Assembly (NCBI RefSeq): GCF_032878975.1
Contig: NZ_CP043875.1
Location: 670,370 to 734,369 of the forward strand
Reading direction: 5' to 3'
Length of the DNA stretch: 64,000 nucleotides
Source of the DNA: Methanoplanus sp. FWC-SCC4
Lineage (GTDB): Archaea; Halobacteriota; Methanomicrobia; Methanomicrobiales; Methanomicrobiaceae
Below are positions 30,630 through 38,938 of the stretch, piece after piece; the stretch's first letter is position 1; every line of letters begins with the position of its first letter. The notes under the pieces are model-generated. The model was given only the letters and a program-made list of their open reading frames with translations, was not told where the DNA came from and searched no databases. The position numbers were made by a program, and so were the translations under genes.

Positions 30630-31790
30630 TTATTCTTTTTTGAATTCGATGATCTCAACATTTCTTTTGGATTCTTCATTAAAGCATTTGACTCTCTCAT
30701 TTACTCTTTTTATCATTCCTCCGTTTGTAATGATCAGAGAGTCTTTTTTGTTCATAGCTTTAAGAAGGCATTTGTCAATTACCCCGTAGGTAAAATCAAG
30801 TTCAATCTTTTCAATTTCTGCCATGAGTTTTGCCTTTGAACCCATTGCACCTATTGAAGATATCCGGTTTTTAGTTATATATTGTGAAATATTGCCTACC
30901 TCAATATTATCTGCATCAATGAGGTGGATTTTGCCGTATTTTATTTTTAAGTCTTCATAGAGATCTCTTTCGAGAAGATGTACGAAATCAAGAACAGATT
31001 TTGGCAGACGTTTTGAACTTTCCATACCCCTTTCAATGAGGCTTTCATAAAGTTCAAGAAGAACGGGAATTGAAAGTTTCGCTGATTTTACAAGGGATTT
31101 GTTGTGGAAAACATCATCTGGTGTTCCTTCAGTTAAAACCCGGCCTCCCTGCATAAGAACCACCCTGTCTGCCCACGGGTACGCAAGTTCAACATCATGG
31201 GTTGAAATTATTATGGTTTTCCCGCTGATGTGCATTTCATCAAGAAGTTCCATTACATCTTCAGAGCCTGCAGGGTCAAGAGCACTTGTAGGTTCATCGA
31301 ATACCAGAATATCAGGATTCATTGCAAGAATTCCGGCCATTGCAACACGTTTCTTTTCACCACCGCTTAATTGGTGTGGCGGTCTTCTTTCAAACCCTGA
31401 CATTCCAACGTATGAAAGGGCTTCTTTGACGGAAGACCTGACCTTATCATCTGAGTAACCAAGATTTACAGGCCCGAATGCAACGTCCTGGTATACAGTT
31501 GGTGCAATTATTTGTGTGTCAGGATTCTGGAATACAAATCCAACCTTTCTTCTTAGTTCGCGGAGATTTTTTCTATCGTATCTGAATATTTCTCCTGTAA
31601 ATAAAATATCACCTGAATCCGGTTTCAACATACCGTTCAGCATAAGAAGCAGAGTTGATTTACCGGCACCGTTTGCACCTACAATAGCAATTTTTTCACC
31701 TTTATCTATTCTAAAATTAATACCTTTCAGTGCTTCAGGGCCGTTTGGATATTTGTATTTTATATTTTTTAGTTCGAGAATTGTGCTCAA
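30630..31790 (-). CDS. cbiO: energy-coupling factor ATPase CbiO with C-terminal extension
   Basis: CbiO powers the CbiMNQO cobalt importer. The N-terminal about 275 residues are a standard ECF ABC ATPase: Walker A GANGAGKST near residue 39, Q-loop VFQNPDTQI, signature LSGGEKKRVAMA near residue 141, Walker B ILVFDEPTSALDP near residue 160, and the H-loop STHDVE. The protein is 386 aa. About 110 additional residues after 275 (from VLDFVHLLERDLYEDL through GAMGSKAKLMAEIEK to the end) are not part of the usual ATPase and look like a separate alpha/beta domain of unknown role. It overlaps cbiQ by 4 nt. Confidence 0.92.
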   Translation of the reverse strand: MSTILELKNIKYKYPNGPEALKGINFRIDKGEKIAIVGANGAGKSTLLLMLNGMLKPDSGDILFTGEIFRYDRKNLRELRRKVGFVFQNPDTQIIAPTVYQDVAFGPVNLGYSDDKVRSSVKEALSYVGMSGFERRPPHQLSGGEKKRVAMAGILAMNPDILVFDEPTSALDPAGSEDVMELLDEMHISGKTIIISTHDVELAYPWADRVVLMQGGRVLTEGTPDDVFHNKSLVKSAKLSIPVLLELYESLIERGMESSKRLPKSVLDFVHLLERDLYEDLKIKYGKIHLIDADNIEVGNISQYITKNRISSIGAMGSKAKLMAEIEKIELDFTYGVIDKCLLKAMNKKDSLIITNGGMIKRVNERVKCFNEESKRNVEIIEFKKE

Positions 31791-32590
31791 GAAAGAACAT
31801 CTCCTAAAAAGCTGATTTCGGATGTGAGATATGAAATTGTAAAAACTGCTGTTAAAAATATTATAACCAATAAGAGATTTGATATTGAAAAATCAGGTGT
31901 CTCTTCAAGCATTGCAAATTTACCGTCATAGCAGCGTGTTTCCATAGCATTAATCAGATTCTCCCCTTTATTCCATGAATTTATGAAAAGAGACCCGGCC
32001 ATCATTCCAAAGGTGTTAATTGATTCTTTGAAATTACCATAACCGAGTCTCATTGTCTGTGCACTGTATATCTGTCCTGCTTCTTCAATTAAAACAAAAA
32101 TGAACCTGTATATTATCATTGAAAGATCTATGAATACATCAGGTACATGTATTTTTTTTGCAAGCAGAAACATCTCTGTCATAGGTGTTGTCAGGGCCAG
32201 AAAATAAAGTGAACACATACCTCCCGATAATCGTGATAAAACCAGTACGCTTTCGTTTATACTTCCTGAAGTGATTGTGAGAATAAATGTATTCAGGACA
32301 GGGAGCGAAAAAATTACCTCTCCGCTGTTTCTAAGGAAAAGAATTACAATAATGCTTGTCAGGGCAAAGCCTAAAGGAACTGATAATAACTTAAGATAAA
32401 GTCCTGGATTTATTTTTGCCAGCAGAATTATGATTAGACTTAATGATATTGAAATAAAGAGTGGCGCAATAAAGCTGTTGGAACTGACTGAAATTAATAT
32501 GCAGCCCAGACCCAGTAATACTTTAACCGCCGAATTGACATTTCTCAGACCATTGGTCTGGGCAATATCTTCTAAAAATTCATAGTACAT
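31787..32590 (-). CDS. cbiQ: energy-coupling factor transmembrane protein CbiQ
   Basis: CbiQ is the T-component (transmembrane coupling subunit) of the CbiMNQO cobalt transporter. The 267-aa protein has about five to six hydrophobic helices. The two Ala-Arg-Gly-like cytoplasmic coupling motifs appear as AQTMRLGYGNFKESI near residue 177 and NAMETRCYDGKF near residue 218; these contact the ATPases. The gap to cbiN is 26 nt and its stop overlaps the cbiO ATG (4 nt). The arrangement M-N-Q-O is standard for cobalt uptake. Confidence 0.9.
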   Translation of the reverse strand: MYYEFLEDIAQTNGLRNVNSAVKVLLGLGCILISVSSNSFIAPLFISISLSLIIILLAKINPGLYLKLLSVPLGFALTSIIVILFLRNSGEVIFSLPVLNTFILTITSGSINESVLVLSRLSGGMCSLYFLALTTPMTEMFLLAKKIHVPDVFIDLSMIIYRFIFVLIEEAGQIYSAQTMRLGYGNFKESINTFGMMAGSLFINSWNKGENLINAMETRCYDGKFAMLEETPDFSISNLLLVIIFLTAVFTISYLTSEISFLGDVLS

Positions 32591-32616
32591 TTCTAAATTA
32601 TTAATTGATCAAAAAA

Positions 32617-32928
32617 TTAATTAGAATTTTTCTTAAGTCTTCTTTCAGTGACCCATGATCCAAATATCCAACCGATCAGCAGCCCTCCAAAAGATGCCTG
32701 TAATGCAAACAGGCATGACTCAATTTCTCCTGAAGGTGGTGTGAAGGTATAATCAGAGTTTTCAATCCAAGGTTCATATCCCTGTGCTTCAAGCATCTCT
32801 GAACCGACACCATCAGAGCCTCCCCAGCCTTCCTCCCCGGAGGTTTTCATCTGTGCGTCAGTGCAGAGAAAAATACCTATGAATGCAATTACTGCAATTA
32901 CCAGAATAATCTCAAATTTGTATTTCAT
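32617..32928 (-). CDS. cbiN: cobalt transport protein CbiN
   Basis: CbiN is the small accessory membrane protein of CbiMNQO. The 103-aa sequence has two membrane helices (about residues 6-24 and 76-95) linked by an extracytoplasmic loop containing the family GWGGSDGVGSEMLEAQGYEP segment. Presence of a separate CbiN indicates a cobalt rather than nickel transporter (NikMNQO usually carries a differently built NikN). The start overlaps the cbiM stop by 4 nt. Confidence 0.9.
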   Translation of the reverse strand: MKYKFEIILVIAVIAFIGIFLCTDAQMKTSGEEGWGGSDGVGSEMLEAQGYEPWIENSDYTFTPPSGEIESCLFALQASFGGLLIGWIFGSWVTERRLKKNSN

Positions 32929-33623
32929 TCTGTCATCATCTCCTGTAATTGTTTCATTTTTTCTTCTGACATGACTTTTAGTTTTAACAGGAGGTCAGGT
33001 TTAAGAATAATTATGTACTTGAATATTACAACGAAAACGAGTCCTTCAATTATTGCAAGCGGTATCTGTGTTACCGCAAAAACTCCCAGATACGCAGCCA
33101 GTGATGGCAAAAAGCCCCCGGAAGTTGCAGGGAATGCAAGAGCAAGTTCAAGTGATGTAATACAATAGGTTACAATATCACAGATGAATGCGGCAATGAA
33201 TATACTTGCAAAGAAGTTGAAATTTATTTTGTCAAGTGCTTTATAAACAAAATATCCTGCAACCGGACCAATTATTGCCATTGACATTACATTTGCGCCG
33301 AGTGTTGTAATTCCTCCGTGTGCAAGGAATAGTGACTGAAATAAAAGTACAATAAAACCTATTACGCAAGTTATCCATGGACCGAATGTTATTGCTGAAA
33401 GGGCCGTTCCTGTAGGGTGTGAGCAGCTTCCTGTAACTGAAGGAAGTTTTAGTGCAGAAAGGACAAAAATAAAACCTCCTGCAACACCCAGTAGGGGGAG
33501 AAGTTCACGGTTTTCATCAAGTAACTTTTTCAACTTATACAATCCGTATACCAGGCAGGGCAATGCCAGTATCCACCAGATCTGCCACCAGGGGCTTGGC
33601 AGAAAGCCTTCCATTATGTGCAT
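32925..33623 (-). CDS. cbiM: cobalt-binding membrane protein CbiM
   Basis: CbiM is the S-component that binds Co2+ through its N-terminal Met-His. The 232-aa protein starts MHIMEGFLPSPWW at 33623. The longer frame from 33632 would add three residues and mask the conserved Met1-His2, so I use 33623. SCSHPTGTALSAITFGPW, a conserved metal-site region, is near residue 85, and about seven membrane segments are seen. It heads the cbiMNQO operon; a palindrome at 33674-33688 lies about 50 nt upstream in the likely promoter. Confidence 0.93.
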   Translation of the reverse strand: MHIMEGFLPSPWWQIWWILALPCLVYGLYKLKKLLDENRELLPLLGVAGGFIFVLSALKLPSVTGSCSHPTGTALSAITFGPWITCVIGFIVLLFQSLFLAHGGITTLGANVMSMAIIGPVAGYFVYKALDKINFNFFASIFIAAFICDIVTYCITSLELALAFPATSGGFLPSLAAYLGVFAVTQIPLAIIEGLVFVVIFKYIIILKPDLLLKLKVMSEEKMKQLQEMMTE

Positions 33624-33673
33624 TTTTAACAAATTCCTCTCAATTGTGTGTTTTTTTAATTTTCGTCTTCTGT

Positions 33674-33688
33674 TTAAGTAATACTTAA
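33674..33688. promoter_or_regulatory. perfect palindrome in the cbiM promoter region, candidate operator
   Basis: TTAAGTA-A-TACTTAA is a perfect 7-bp inverted repeat with a single-base centre, located 51-65 nt before the cbiM ATG on the minus strand. An AT-rich TATA-like stretch lies just further upstream (about 33700-33720). This placement, near the predicted transcription start, fits a repressor site, possibly metal- or corrinoid-responsive. The regulator is unknown. Confidence 0.4.
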
Positions 33689-33837
33689 CAAAATTAATTT
33701 GAATTAATACTATTTAATTTTAGTTAGTTATTCTGTCAATTTTTTTTATAAAAAAGCTATTTGCAATTGATCTTTTTCAAAGATAATCTGATATTTTTTT
33801 GAAAATATTGGATGTGATTAAGGAGAGTATTTTTAGG

Positions 33838-33859
33838 ACTGATAAGATACTTTATCAGT
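33838..33859. promoter_or_regulatory. 8-bp inverted repeat immediately upstream of the CbiA/CfbB gene
   Basis: ACTGATAA (33838-33845) and TTATCAGT (33852-33859) are perfect inverted repeats separated by GATACT. The element ends 7 nt before the ATG at 33867. It also overlaps the place where a ribosome site would be expected. It could be an operator near the transcription start or an RNA hairpin controlling translation. Confidence 0.5.
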
Positions 33860-33866
33860 ACAAACA

Positions 33867-35198
33867 ATGATTCCGACAATTATTATTGCAGGCACTCATA
33901 GTGGATGTGGTAAAACAACCATTGCAAGTGCGATAATGTCTGCTCTTTGCAGGAGAGGTCTTGTGGTTCAGCCTTTCAAGGTAGGTCCTGATTTTATAGA
34001 TCCCTCACATCATACTGCAATTTGTAGCAGAAGTTCAAGAAACCTCGATCCTTACATGATGGGTGAGGACGGGGTGATAAAGACATTTCTCAGTGCATCA
34101 AAAGGTGCAGATATTGCTGTTGTTGAAGGCGTCATGGGAATGTATGACGGGCTTGAGGGTTCGGGTTTTGGAAGTACTGCTCATGTTTCAAAGATCATTA
34201 AGGCTCCTGTTATTCTGGTTGTTGATGTCAAGGGGATGTCTGCAAGCGCCAATGCAATAATTAAGGGTTACAGGGAATACGATCCTGAAGTCAATTTTTC
34301 AGGGGTCATTTTCAATCGTGTTGGAAGTATCAGGCACAGGGAAATGATAGAAGAAAATCTTTGTGTACCTGCTGTCGGCTGGATTCCTTATGAAAAGACA
34401 AAGTCCGTTGAAAGCCGCCATCTTGGTCTTCAGATGGCACATGAAACAAGTGCAATGAGTCAGTTTGCGGAAATTGTTGAGCTTCATTCAGACCTGGATC
34501 AGATAATAGATATTAGTAAAAACAGATCTGATTTTGAAGATTTGTTTTCATTTGATAAAGAATGCCCTGAAGGAAAATTCAGAATAGCCGTTGCACTTGA
34601 TGAGGCGTTCAATTTTTATTATAATGATAATCTCTCACTACTGAAAAAATATGGTTTTAAGGTTGAGTATTTCAGTCCCATATCTGACCGTCTTCCTGAA
34701 GGCATTGATGCATTATACCTTGGCGGAGGTTATCCTGAACTTCATCTGGAATCACTTGAGGATTCAAAATGCCGTCAGGATATCAAAAAAGCAGCAGATA
34801 AAGGATTAGTCATTTATGCTGAATGCGGAGGCCTTACATATCTTTCAAGGGAAATTTCCTCAGATGGTACTTCATCGCGTATGTGCGGGATAATACCTGC
34901 AGATACGGTTAAGATGGAGCGTTTCCAGGCTTTAGGGTATGTGGATGCTGAGTGTATTTCTGATAGCTGTATTATCCCGGCTGGAACTTCATATAGGGGC
35001 CATGAGTTTCACTACACACGTCTTGAATGTGATCAGGATATCAGATTTGCACTTAAACTTAAACGTGGAAAGGGTATTGAAAATGGCATGGACGGGATAT
35101 CGGAAACTAATATTTTTGCCGGTTACACTCATGCATATTTTACGGATGAATTTGTGAACGGGGTTGTATCGCTGATAAATAACGAAAAAAAGCAATAA
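33867..35198 (+). CDS. cobyrinate a,c-diamide synthase or Ni-sirohydrochlorin a,c-diamide synthase (CbiA/CfbB family)
   Basis: This glutamine amidotransferase amidates the a and c acetate side chains of cobyrinate (CbiA) or Ni-sirohydrochlorin (CfbB, F430 route). The 443-aa protein has a P-loop GTHSGCGKTTIASAI at residues about 7-21 and FKVGPDFIDPSHH near residue 38. VVEGVMGMYDGLEGSG lies near residue 90. The class I glutaminase domain shows LYLGGGYPELHLE and VIYAECGGLTYLS (nucleophile Cys near residue 325). The two paralogues cannot be told apart safely by eye. The cobalamin neighbourhood suits CbiA, but the gene is separately promoted and no other F430 gene is nearby. Confidence 0.88.
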   Translation: MIPTIIIAGTHSGCGKTTIASAIMSALCRRGLVVQPFKVGPDFIDPSHHTAICSRSSRNLDPYMMGEDGVIKTFLSASKGADIAVVEGVMGMYDGLEGSGFGSTAHVSKIIKAPVILVVDVKGMSASANAIIKGYREYDPEVNFSGVIFNRVGSIRHREMIEENLCVPAVGWIPYEKTKSVESRHLGLQMAHETSAMSQFAEIVELHSDLDQIIDISKNRSDFEDLFSFDKECPEGKFRIAVALDEAFNFYYNDNLSLLKKYGFKVEYFSPISDRLPEGIDALYLGGGYPELHLESLEDSKCRQDIKKAADKGLVIYAECGGLTYLSREISSDGTSSRMCGIIPADTVKMERFQALGYVDAECISDSCIIPAGTSYRGHEFHYTRLECDQDIRFALKLKRGKGIENGMDGISETNIFAGYTHAYFTDEFVNGVVSLINNEKKQ

Positions 35199-35253
35199 TA
35201 AATTTAAATTGGTAAATTTATTTATTCTAAGCAGTAAAAGGAATATATAATCA

Positions 35254-35439
35254 ATGATCTCAAAACGAATTCTTGAAGATGAAGAGACTTTTTCTCTTTT
35301 AATTCAGCTAACTGATGTGGCCGCAGCTGCCCATGAGAGGGGAGATTATGATACAAGGGACAAAGCACTAGAGGAGATCAAAGAGATAAGAAAACAGATA
35401 ATCGGGCAGGTAACCGAAGGAACATGTAAGTCTGAATAG
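35254..35439 (+). CDS. small hypothetical helical protein, 61 aa
   Basis: This short charged protein (MISKRILEDEETFSL followed by alternating acidic and basic residues, ending TEGTCKSE) is predicted mostly helical with one cysteine near the end. It is preceded by AAAAGGA, a plausible ribosome site, 55 nt after the CbiA/CfbB stop, with a T-rich region in between. I recognise no family. It could be co-transcribed with the amidotransferase gene or have its own promoter (AT-rich TTTATTTATTC near 35215-35225). Confidence 0.5.
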   Translation: MISKRILEDEETFSLLIQLTDVAAAAHERGDYDTRDKALEEIKEIRKQIIGQVTEGTCKSE

Positions 35440-35540
35440 AAATTTTAACTTTTTTTAATTATTAACAATCCTTTTTATCGCAATTCAATTTCAGAACAAA
35501 AAGGAGAATATTTTAAACTATGTTTCCTGCTAAACTGACT

Positions 35541-36665
35541 CTACGATAAATCAAAACTTCCATACATGCCACCGCCGCCCGGGTAAAGTCTTAGATTACC
35601 TTCTCTGAATTTTTTTATGGCAGAGGCAATTTTTTCATTGCATGAAAAGATTTCATCATAAGGAACATCAAGAAGTATGTTTATTTCAGTTCCAAGATTT
35701 TCGATAAGCTCTTCGTAAACGACCTGACACCTTTTTGAATTTGGTGATGATAATCCAAGCACTTTTTGAATAATATCGCCTAACGGAATTATATGGATAT
35801 ATGGGGGTCTGCTGCATTTTTTATGGCTATTGTCACTCATTTTCATTGCACGATCATAAACACCCATTTTTATTTTGCCACCGTCTTCCGGGCATTTCCA
35901 GCTAAAAAGGTCTGCTTTTTCCAAGGAATAGTGTTTATAGCATCTTGTGCATGCAGTCTGATTGTATTTTCCTTCCTCGGGGAAAAAACCTGCATTGAGG
36001 GTAACCTGACCATCTTTAATTGATTTTAATATATCCGCCGTTTTTTTGGATCTGATATCTATTCTGTTGAATTCTCTTCCAAGTTTATTAAGTAAGGCAC
36101 TGTGTGCATCAGAGTTTGACAAAAATGTAATTCCGTCAATCTCTGGTATGCCTTCTCCGTATGAAGTATCTGCTGAAAGACCCAGTTCGAGAAAATCAAT
36201 TTTTTCTTCACCGTAACATTCTCTGGTGCTGTCATAGCGGCCGTAAAGTCCTGTCCAGGGTGTGAAGGCATGTGCAGGGCCAATCATGGCTCCTTCATTA
36301 TGAACAATTTCAGCAATTTTTTCTCCGGTAAGAGAAACATTCGGGCGGCCTGCCTTGTCAATGTTTTTACTGTTCATCCTGAAAATATCAGCAATATTTT
36401 TTGCCTGTTCAAAATCTTCCATTAAAATAAGATGGTGGACTTTGCCTTTGCCTTCAACTTCTGCTGATGGAATAACAGTTACATTTTGAGAATTTTCCAA
36501 ATTATTCATCCACATCTCTCTCCAGACGGGGTGGAGGGCATCTCCGCTTCCCAAAACATCAATGCCTTTTATTAAACAGGCATTAAGAAGGGAATCAGGG
36601 CTTGTATTTTTAGAAGCCGCCATTGAAAAAAGAGAGTGGATGTGAAGATCAGCTGTTGCGATCAT
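35541..36665 (-). CDS. endonuclease Q (PHP-domain DNA repair endonuclease)
   Basis: EndoQ nicks DNA 5' to deaminated bases (uracil, hypoxanthine) and abasic sites in archaea. The 374-aa protein starts with the PHP metal motif ADLHIHSLFSMAASKNTSPD near residue 4 and LGSGDALHPVWREMW near residue 37. Further metal-site residues are SNSDAHSALLNKLGREFNRI near residue 180. A zinc-finger-like CTRCYKHYSL-(x)n-CPEDGG follows near residue 235. It follows the PAC2 gene by one base, at the end of the replication-translation cluster. The family call follows the known archaeal EndoQ pattern. Confidence 0.87.
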   Translation of the reverse strand: MIATADLHIHSLFSMAASKNTSPDSLLNACLIKGIDVLGSGDALHPVWREMWMNNLENSQNVTVIPSAEVEGKGKVHHLILMEDFEQAKNIADIFRMNSKNIDKAGRPNVSLTGEKIAEIVHNEGAMIGPAHAFTPWTGLYGRYDSTRECYGEEKIDFLELGLSADTSYGEGIPEIDGITFLSNSDAHSALLNKLGREFNRIDIRSKKTADILKSIKDGQVTLNAGFFPEEGKYNQTACTRCYKHYSLEKADLFSWKCPEDGGKIKMGVYDRAMKMSDNSHKKCSRPPYIHIIPLGDIIQKVLGLSSPNSKRCQVVYEELIENLGTEINILLDVPYDEIFSCNEKIASAIKKFREGNLRLYPGGGGMYGSFDLS

Positions 36666-36666
36666 A

Positions 36667-37413
36667 TTATCCGATATAGCTTAATTCTTCTTCGGAAGTT
36701 GACTTTTCTGATTCTTTTATTCGTTCAACAAAGCTTTCCATTTCTTCTGCACGTTCCTGAAGCTTTGTTGCATCCACATCTATTCCTATTAGTTTTGAGA
36801 GAATGGAAAGGACGCAGTTTGAACTTTTAGGGTCAACAAGGTAGCCGGAGGTTTCTCCCATAAGACAGATTCCTTCGATATCTCTTCTTGCACCCATTCC
36901 TAAAAGAAGACCGGAAGCACCCAATATTCCTCCTCCTGGTTCATTGGCAGTAAATATCCCTCCGGCATTTTCAACTTCTTCTTTTAGTTTTTCATCGTTT
37001 ACTGCTGCAAGGACACGAATATCTTCAATTAAATGTCCGACTCCGTAGCCGCCCAAAGTGTAAATTCTTTTGACACCAAGTTTTTCGGCAATCTCAAGAT
37101 ATGTGTCTGTAAGAAGATAGTGACCTTCGGAAGACGTACTTTGGAAGTCCCCTACAAGAAACATAATGCTATGATTTTCTCCTTCATAGCGGTAGATTTC
37201 ATTGCTTGGGAGATAGGCAACTCCGGTCTCTGAGAGTAGTACCTGTGGCGGAAAAAATATTGAATGAATATCTGCGATTTTTTCTGCTCCAAGTTCTTCT
37301 ATAAGGTGTTCGGCTACAAGTTTTCCAACCTGTCCTACGCCTGGAAGCCCTTCGATCATGATATCGCAGGCATAATCTTCTTCTTTTAAAAAATCAACTG
37401 TTATGTCATGCAT
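36667..37413 (-). CDS. PAC2-family protein (proteasome assembly chaperone-like)
   Basis: This 248-aa protein begins MHDITVDFLKEEDYACDIMI. The core motif MIEGLPGVGQVGKLVAEHL near residue 19 is typical of archaeal PAC2/DUF75 proteins, related to proteasome assembly chaperone 2. TLGGYGVGHLIEDIRVLAA lies near residue 125, and the C-terminus is a charged helix. I start at the ATG at 37413, which overlaps the end of nop10 by 8 nt, instead of a longer frame running through nop10. Archaeal roles are not proven; linkage to translation and replication genes is frequent. Confidence 0.87.
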   Translation of the reverse strand: MHDITVDFLKEEDYACDIMIEGLPGVGQVGKLVAEHLIEELGAEKIADIHSIFFPPQVLLSETGVAYLPSNEIYRYEGENHSIMFLVGDFQSTSSEGHYLLTDTYLEIAEKLGVKRIYTLGGYGVGHLIEDIRVLAAVNDEKLKEEVENAGGIFTANEPGGGILGASGLLLGMGARRDIEGICLMGETSGYLVDPKSSNCVLSILSKLIGIDVDATKLQERAEEMESFVERIKESEKSTSEEELSYIG

Positions 37414-37564
37414 TTTTTTTAATCTCCCTGCGGTATTTCCCATATTTGTCCTGTGGAGAAAAACGCGGAGGATGTGCAATTCTTGTGCTGCCCCCGCATA
37501 GAGGACATAAAAAAGAGAGAGTATATGTGCTGTCTTTTGGACAGCATCTGATTTTTCTGCTCAT
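37406..37564 (-). CDS. nop10: H/ACA ribonucleoprotein component Nop10
   Basis: Nop10 is part of the box H/ACA RNP that directs pseudouridylation. The 52-aa protein, starting at the ATG at 37564, has the N-terminal zinc-binding pattern KIRCCPKDSTYTLSFLCPLC and the C-terminal HPPRFSPQDKYGKYRRE motif that contacts Cbf5. The ATG overlaps the aIF2-alpha stop by one base (TAATG), and its stop overlaps the PAC2 start by 8 nt. This aIF2-alpha/Nop10/PAC2 order is a common archaeal arrangement. Confidence 0.93.
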   Translation of the reverse strand: MSRKIRCCPKDSTYTLSFLCPLCGGSTRIAHPPRFSPQDKYGKYRREIKKNA

Positions 37565-38349
37565 TAGTTCTTACCGGGACGCTGTTTGCGGATGAATTTA
37601 CCTTCGCCCTCTGCACGTTCCATAACTCCAATTGCTGATTTTGCAACTTTATTGATTGCTTTTTCAGCCTGTTTGTAGTCTGGTGCAGTTACCTTGACTC
37701 GGTATTTTGGAGCCCCGACATAAACAAGTTCAATTTCAACATTCTCTATTGTCGGCTGTGCACTGCGAAGTGCTCTCCTTATTACATTTACACCGTCAGG
37801 TTTGTTGGACGTAAGAATCAGCGTACCGGTGATTGTGACTTTTGGTAATTTTACATTATCATGTGCAGTGTTCACAAGCGCGTCTGCGACTTCTTTTTTA
37901 AGATCCAGTTTTTTAAGAGTTGCTTCCTCATCTATGAGAATATCTTCAAAAACCGGGAAAAGAGCTCCATATTCATGATAGAATTTGGACTCCAGCTCGT
38001 CAGTTGATGAACCTGAGGCTTCTGAAATGAAACTTATCCATTTCTTTGCTTTCTGCTCATTCTTCCACTCATGGATCTTGTCTTTGCGCTGGTGCTCATT
38101 GACATCTTTTAGAGAGAGATCAATATGTCCACGACTTTTATTTACATGGAGGACTTTGCAGACTACTTTCTGTCCTTCACGAACAAAGTCACGAATATGT
38201 TTTATCCACCCACGTGCAATTTCGGCTATTGGAATAAGCCCTTCATGGTTTTCATACTCGTCCAGTGTAACAAATGCAACAAAGTCTTTTACATTTGTCA
38301 CTGTGCAAACAACAAGTTCACCCTCTTCAGGCCATTCTCTCTCAGTCAT
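37564..38349 (-). CDS. eif2a: translation initiation factor aIF2 subunit alpha
   Basis: The alpha subunit of aIF2 participates in initiator tRNA binding. The 261-aa protein has an N-terminal S1 domain (REWPEEGELVVCTVTNVKDF to KSRGHIDLSLKDVNE, residues about 3-85) with the family GLIPIAEIARGWIKHIRDFV loop. A helical domain and the C-terminal domain (KVTITGTLILTS and later KYRVKVTAPDYKQAEKAINK) follow. The longer frame from 38376 adds nine codons. The ATG at 38349, giving MTEREWPEEG, leaves a 10-nt gap to rps27e and is preferred. Confidence 0.95.
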   Translation of the reverse strand: MTEREWPEEGELVVCTVTNVKDFVAFVTLDEYENHEGLIPIAEIARGWIKHIRDFVREGQKVVCKVLHVNKSRGHIDLSLKDVNEHQRKDKIHEWKNEQKAKKWISFISEASGSSTDELESKFYHEYGALFPVFEDILIDEEATLKKLDLKKEVADALVNTAHDNVKLPKVTITGTLILTSNKPDGVNVIRRALRSAQPTIENVEIELVYVGAPKYRVKVTAPDYKQAEKAINKVAKSAIGVMERAEGEGKFIRKQRPGKN

Positions 38350-38359
38350 AACAATATAT

Positions 38360-38548
38360 TTACTCGTGTTCAGCAATAATCTCTGCCTTTATGTCTGCAT
38401 TTCCACCTTTTGGTTCTGCAAGGACTTTTCCGCAAACTATGCAGTCTACAACTGTGCTTGCTCTCTGGAATACCTTCTGCTCATTTTCGCAGTCAGGGCA
38501 TTTTACTGTAAAAAATTTTGTTCTGTTTTCTCTGTTTACACGAACCAT
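38360..38548 (-). CDS. rps27e: 30S ribosomal protein S27e
   Basis: This 62-aa zinc ribbon ribosomal protein starts MVRVNRENRTKFFTVKCPDC. It has the CPDCENEQKVF and CIVCGKVLAEP pairs (four zinc-ligand cysteines). It sits 6 nt downstream of rpl44e and 10 nt before aIF2-alpha in the conserved archaeal order. Length and motifs are standard. Confidence 0.95.
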   Translation of the reverse strand: MVRVNRENRTKFFTVKCPDCENEQKVFQRASTVVDCIVCGKVLAEPKGGNADIKAEIIAEHE

Positions 38549-38554
38549 TTATAT

Positions 38555-38833
38555 TCACTCCTTAAGTTCAAATTTACCTGCTTTTACGCCGCTTCTCAAA
38601 TGTGCTTTACCACATACTGTGCAACGGTATCTTACGTTAATTCTCTTAGTTGGTTTGTCTCCACCAGGTACTTTTGAGAATTTACCCATGTTTCCTACTT
38701 TGCTTCTGCGACCTTTCTGGCGGTCGATCCAGTGTAAGTGAAGATCACGGCCTTTCTTTACTTTCTCGACCTCGTGGATCTCATGTTTTCTGCAGTATGG
38801 ACAGTATGTCTTGAACTTCGTTGGCATTTTCAT
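38555..38833 (-). CDS. rpl44e: 50S ribosomal protein L44e
   Basis: This 92-aa zinc-binding ribosomal protein shows [20 protein letters not shown] near the N-terminus and [14 protein letters not shown] near the C-terminus, giving the CxxC pairs. The middle is basic, with [15 protein letters not shown]. It begins at the ATG at 38833 (MKMPTKFK), and an ATG two codons later is possible. There is a 105-nt gap upstream to the GINS gene, perhaps an internal promoter. Its downstream neighbour is rps27e. Confidence 0.95.
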   Translation of the reverse strand: MKMPTKFKTYCPYCRKHEIHEVEKVKKGRDLHLHWIDRQKGRRSKVGNMGKFSKVPGGDKPTKRINVRYRCTVCGKAHLRSGVKAGKFELKE

Positions 38834-38938
38834 AAAACTTATAGCCCCTTTGAATTGGATATTAACCGAAATGAGTTTGGATTCATCACGGTCTGATGAG
38901 AACTACCCTCCGGGCAGTCTTCACAATAAATCTCATTA

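Noticed and set aside
35254..35439. Small protein considered as UPF0147
   Set aside because: Length (61 aa) and sequence do not match that family, which is about 85-90 aa with different motifs.
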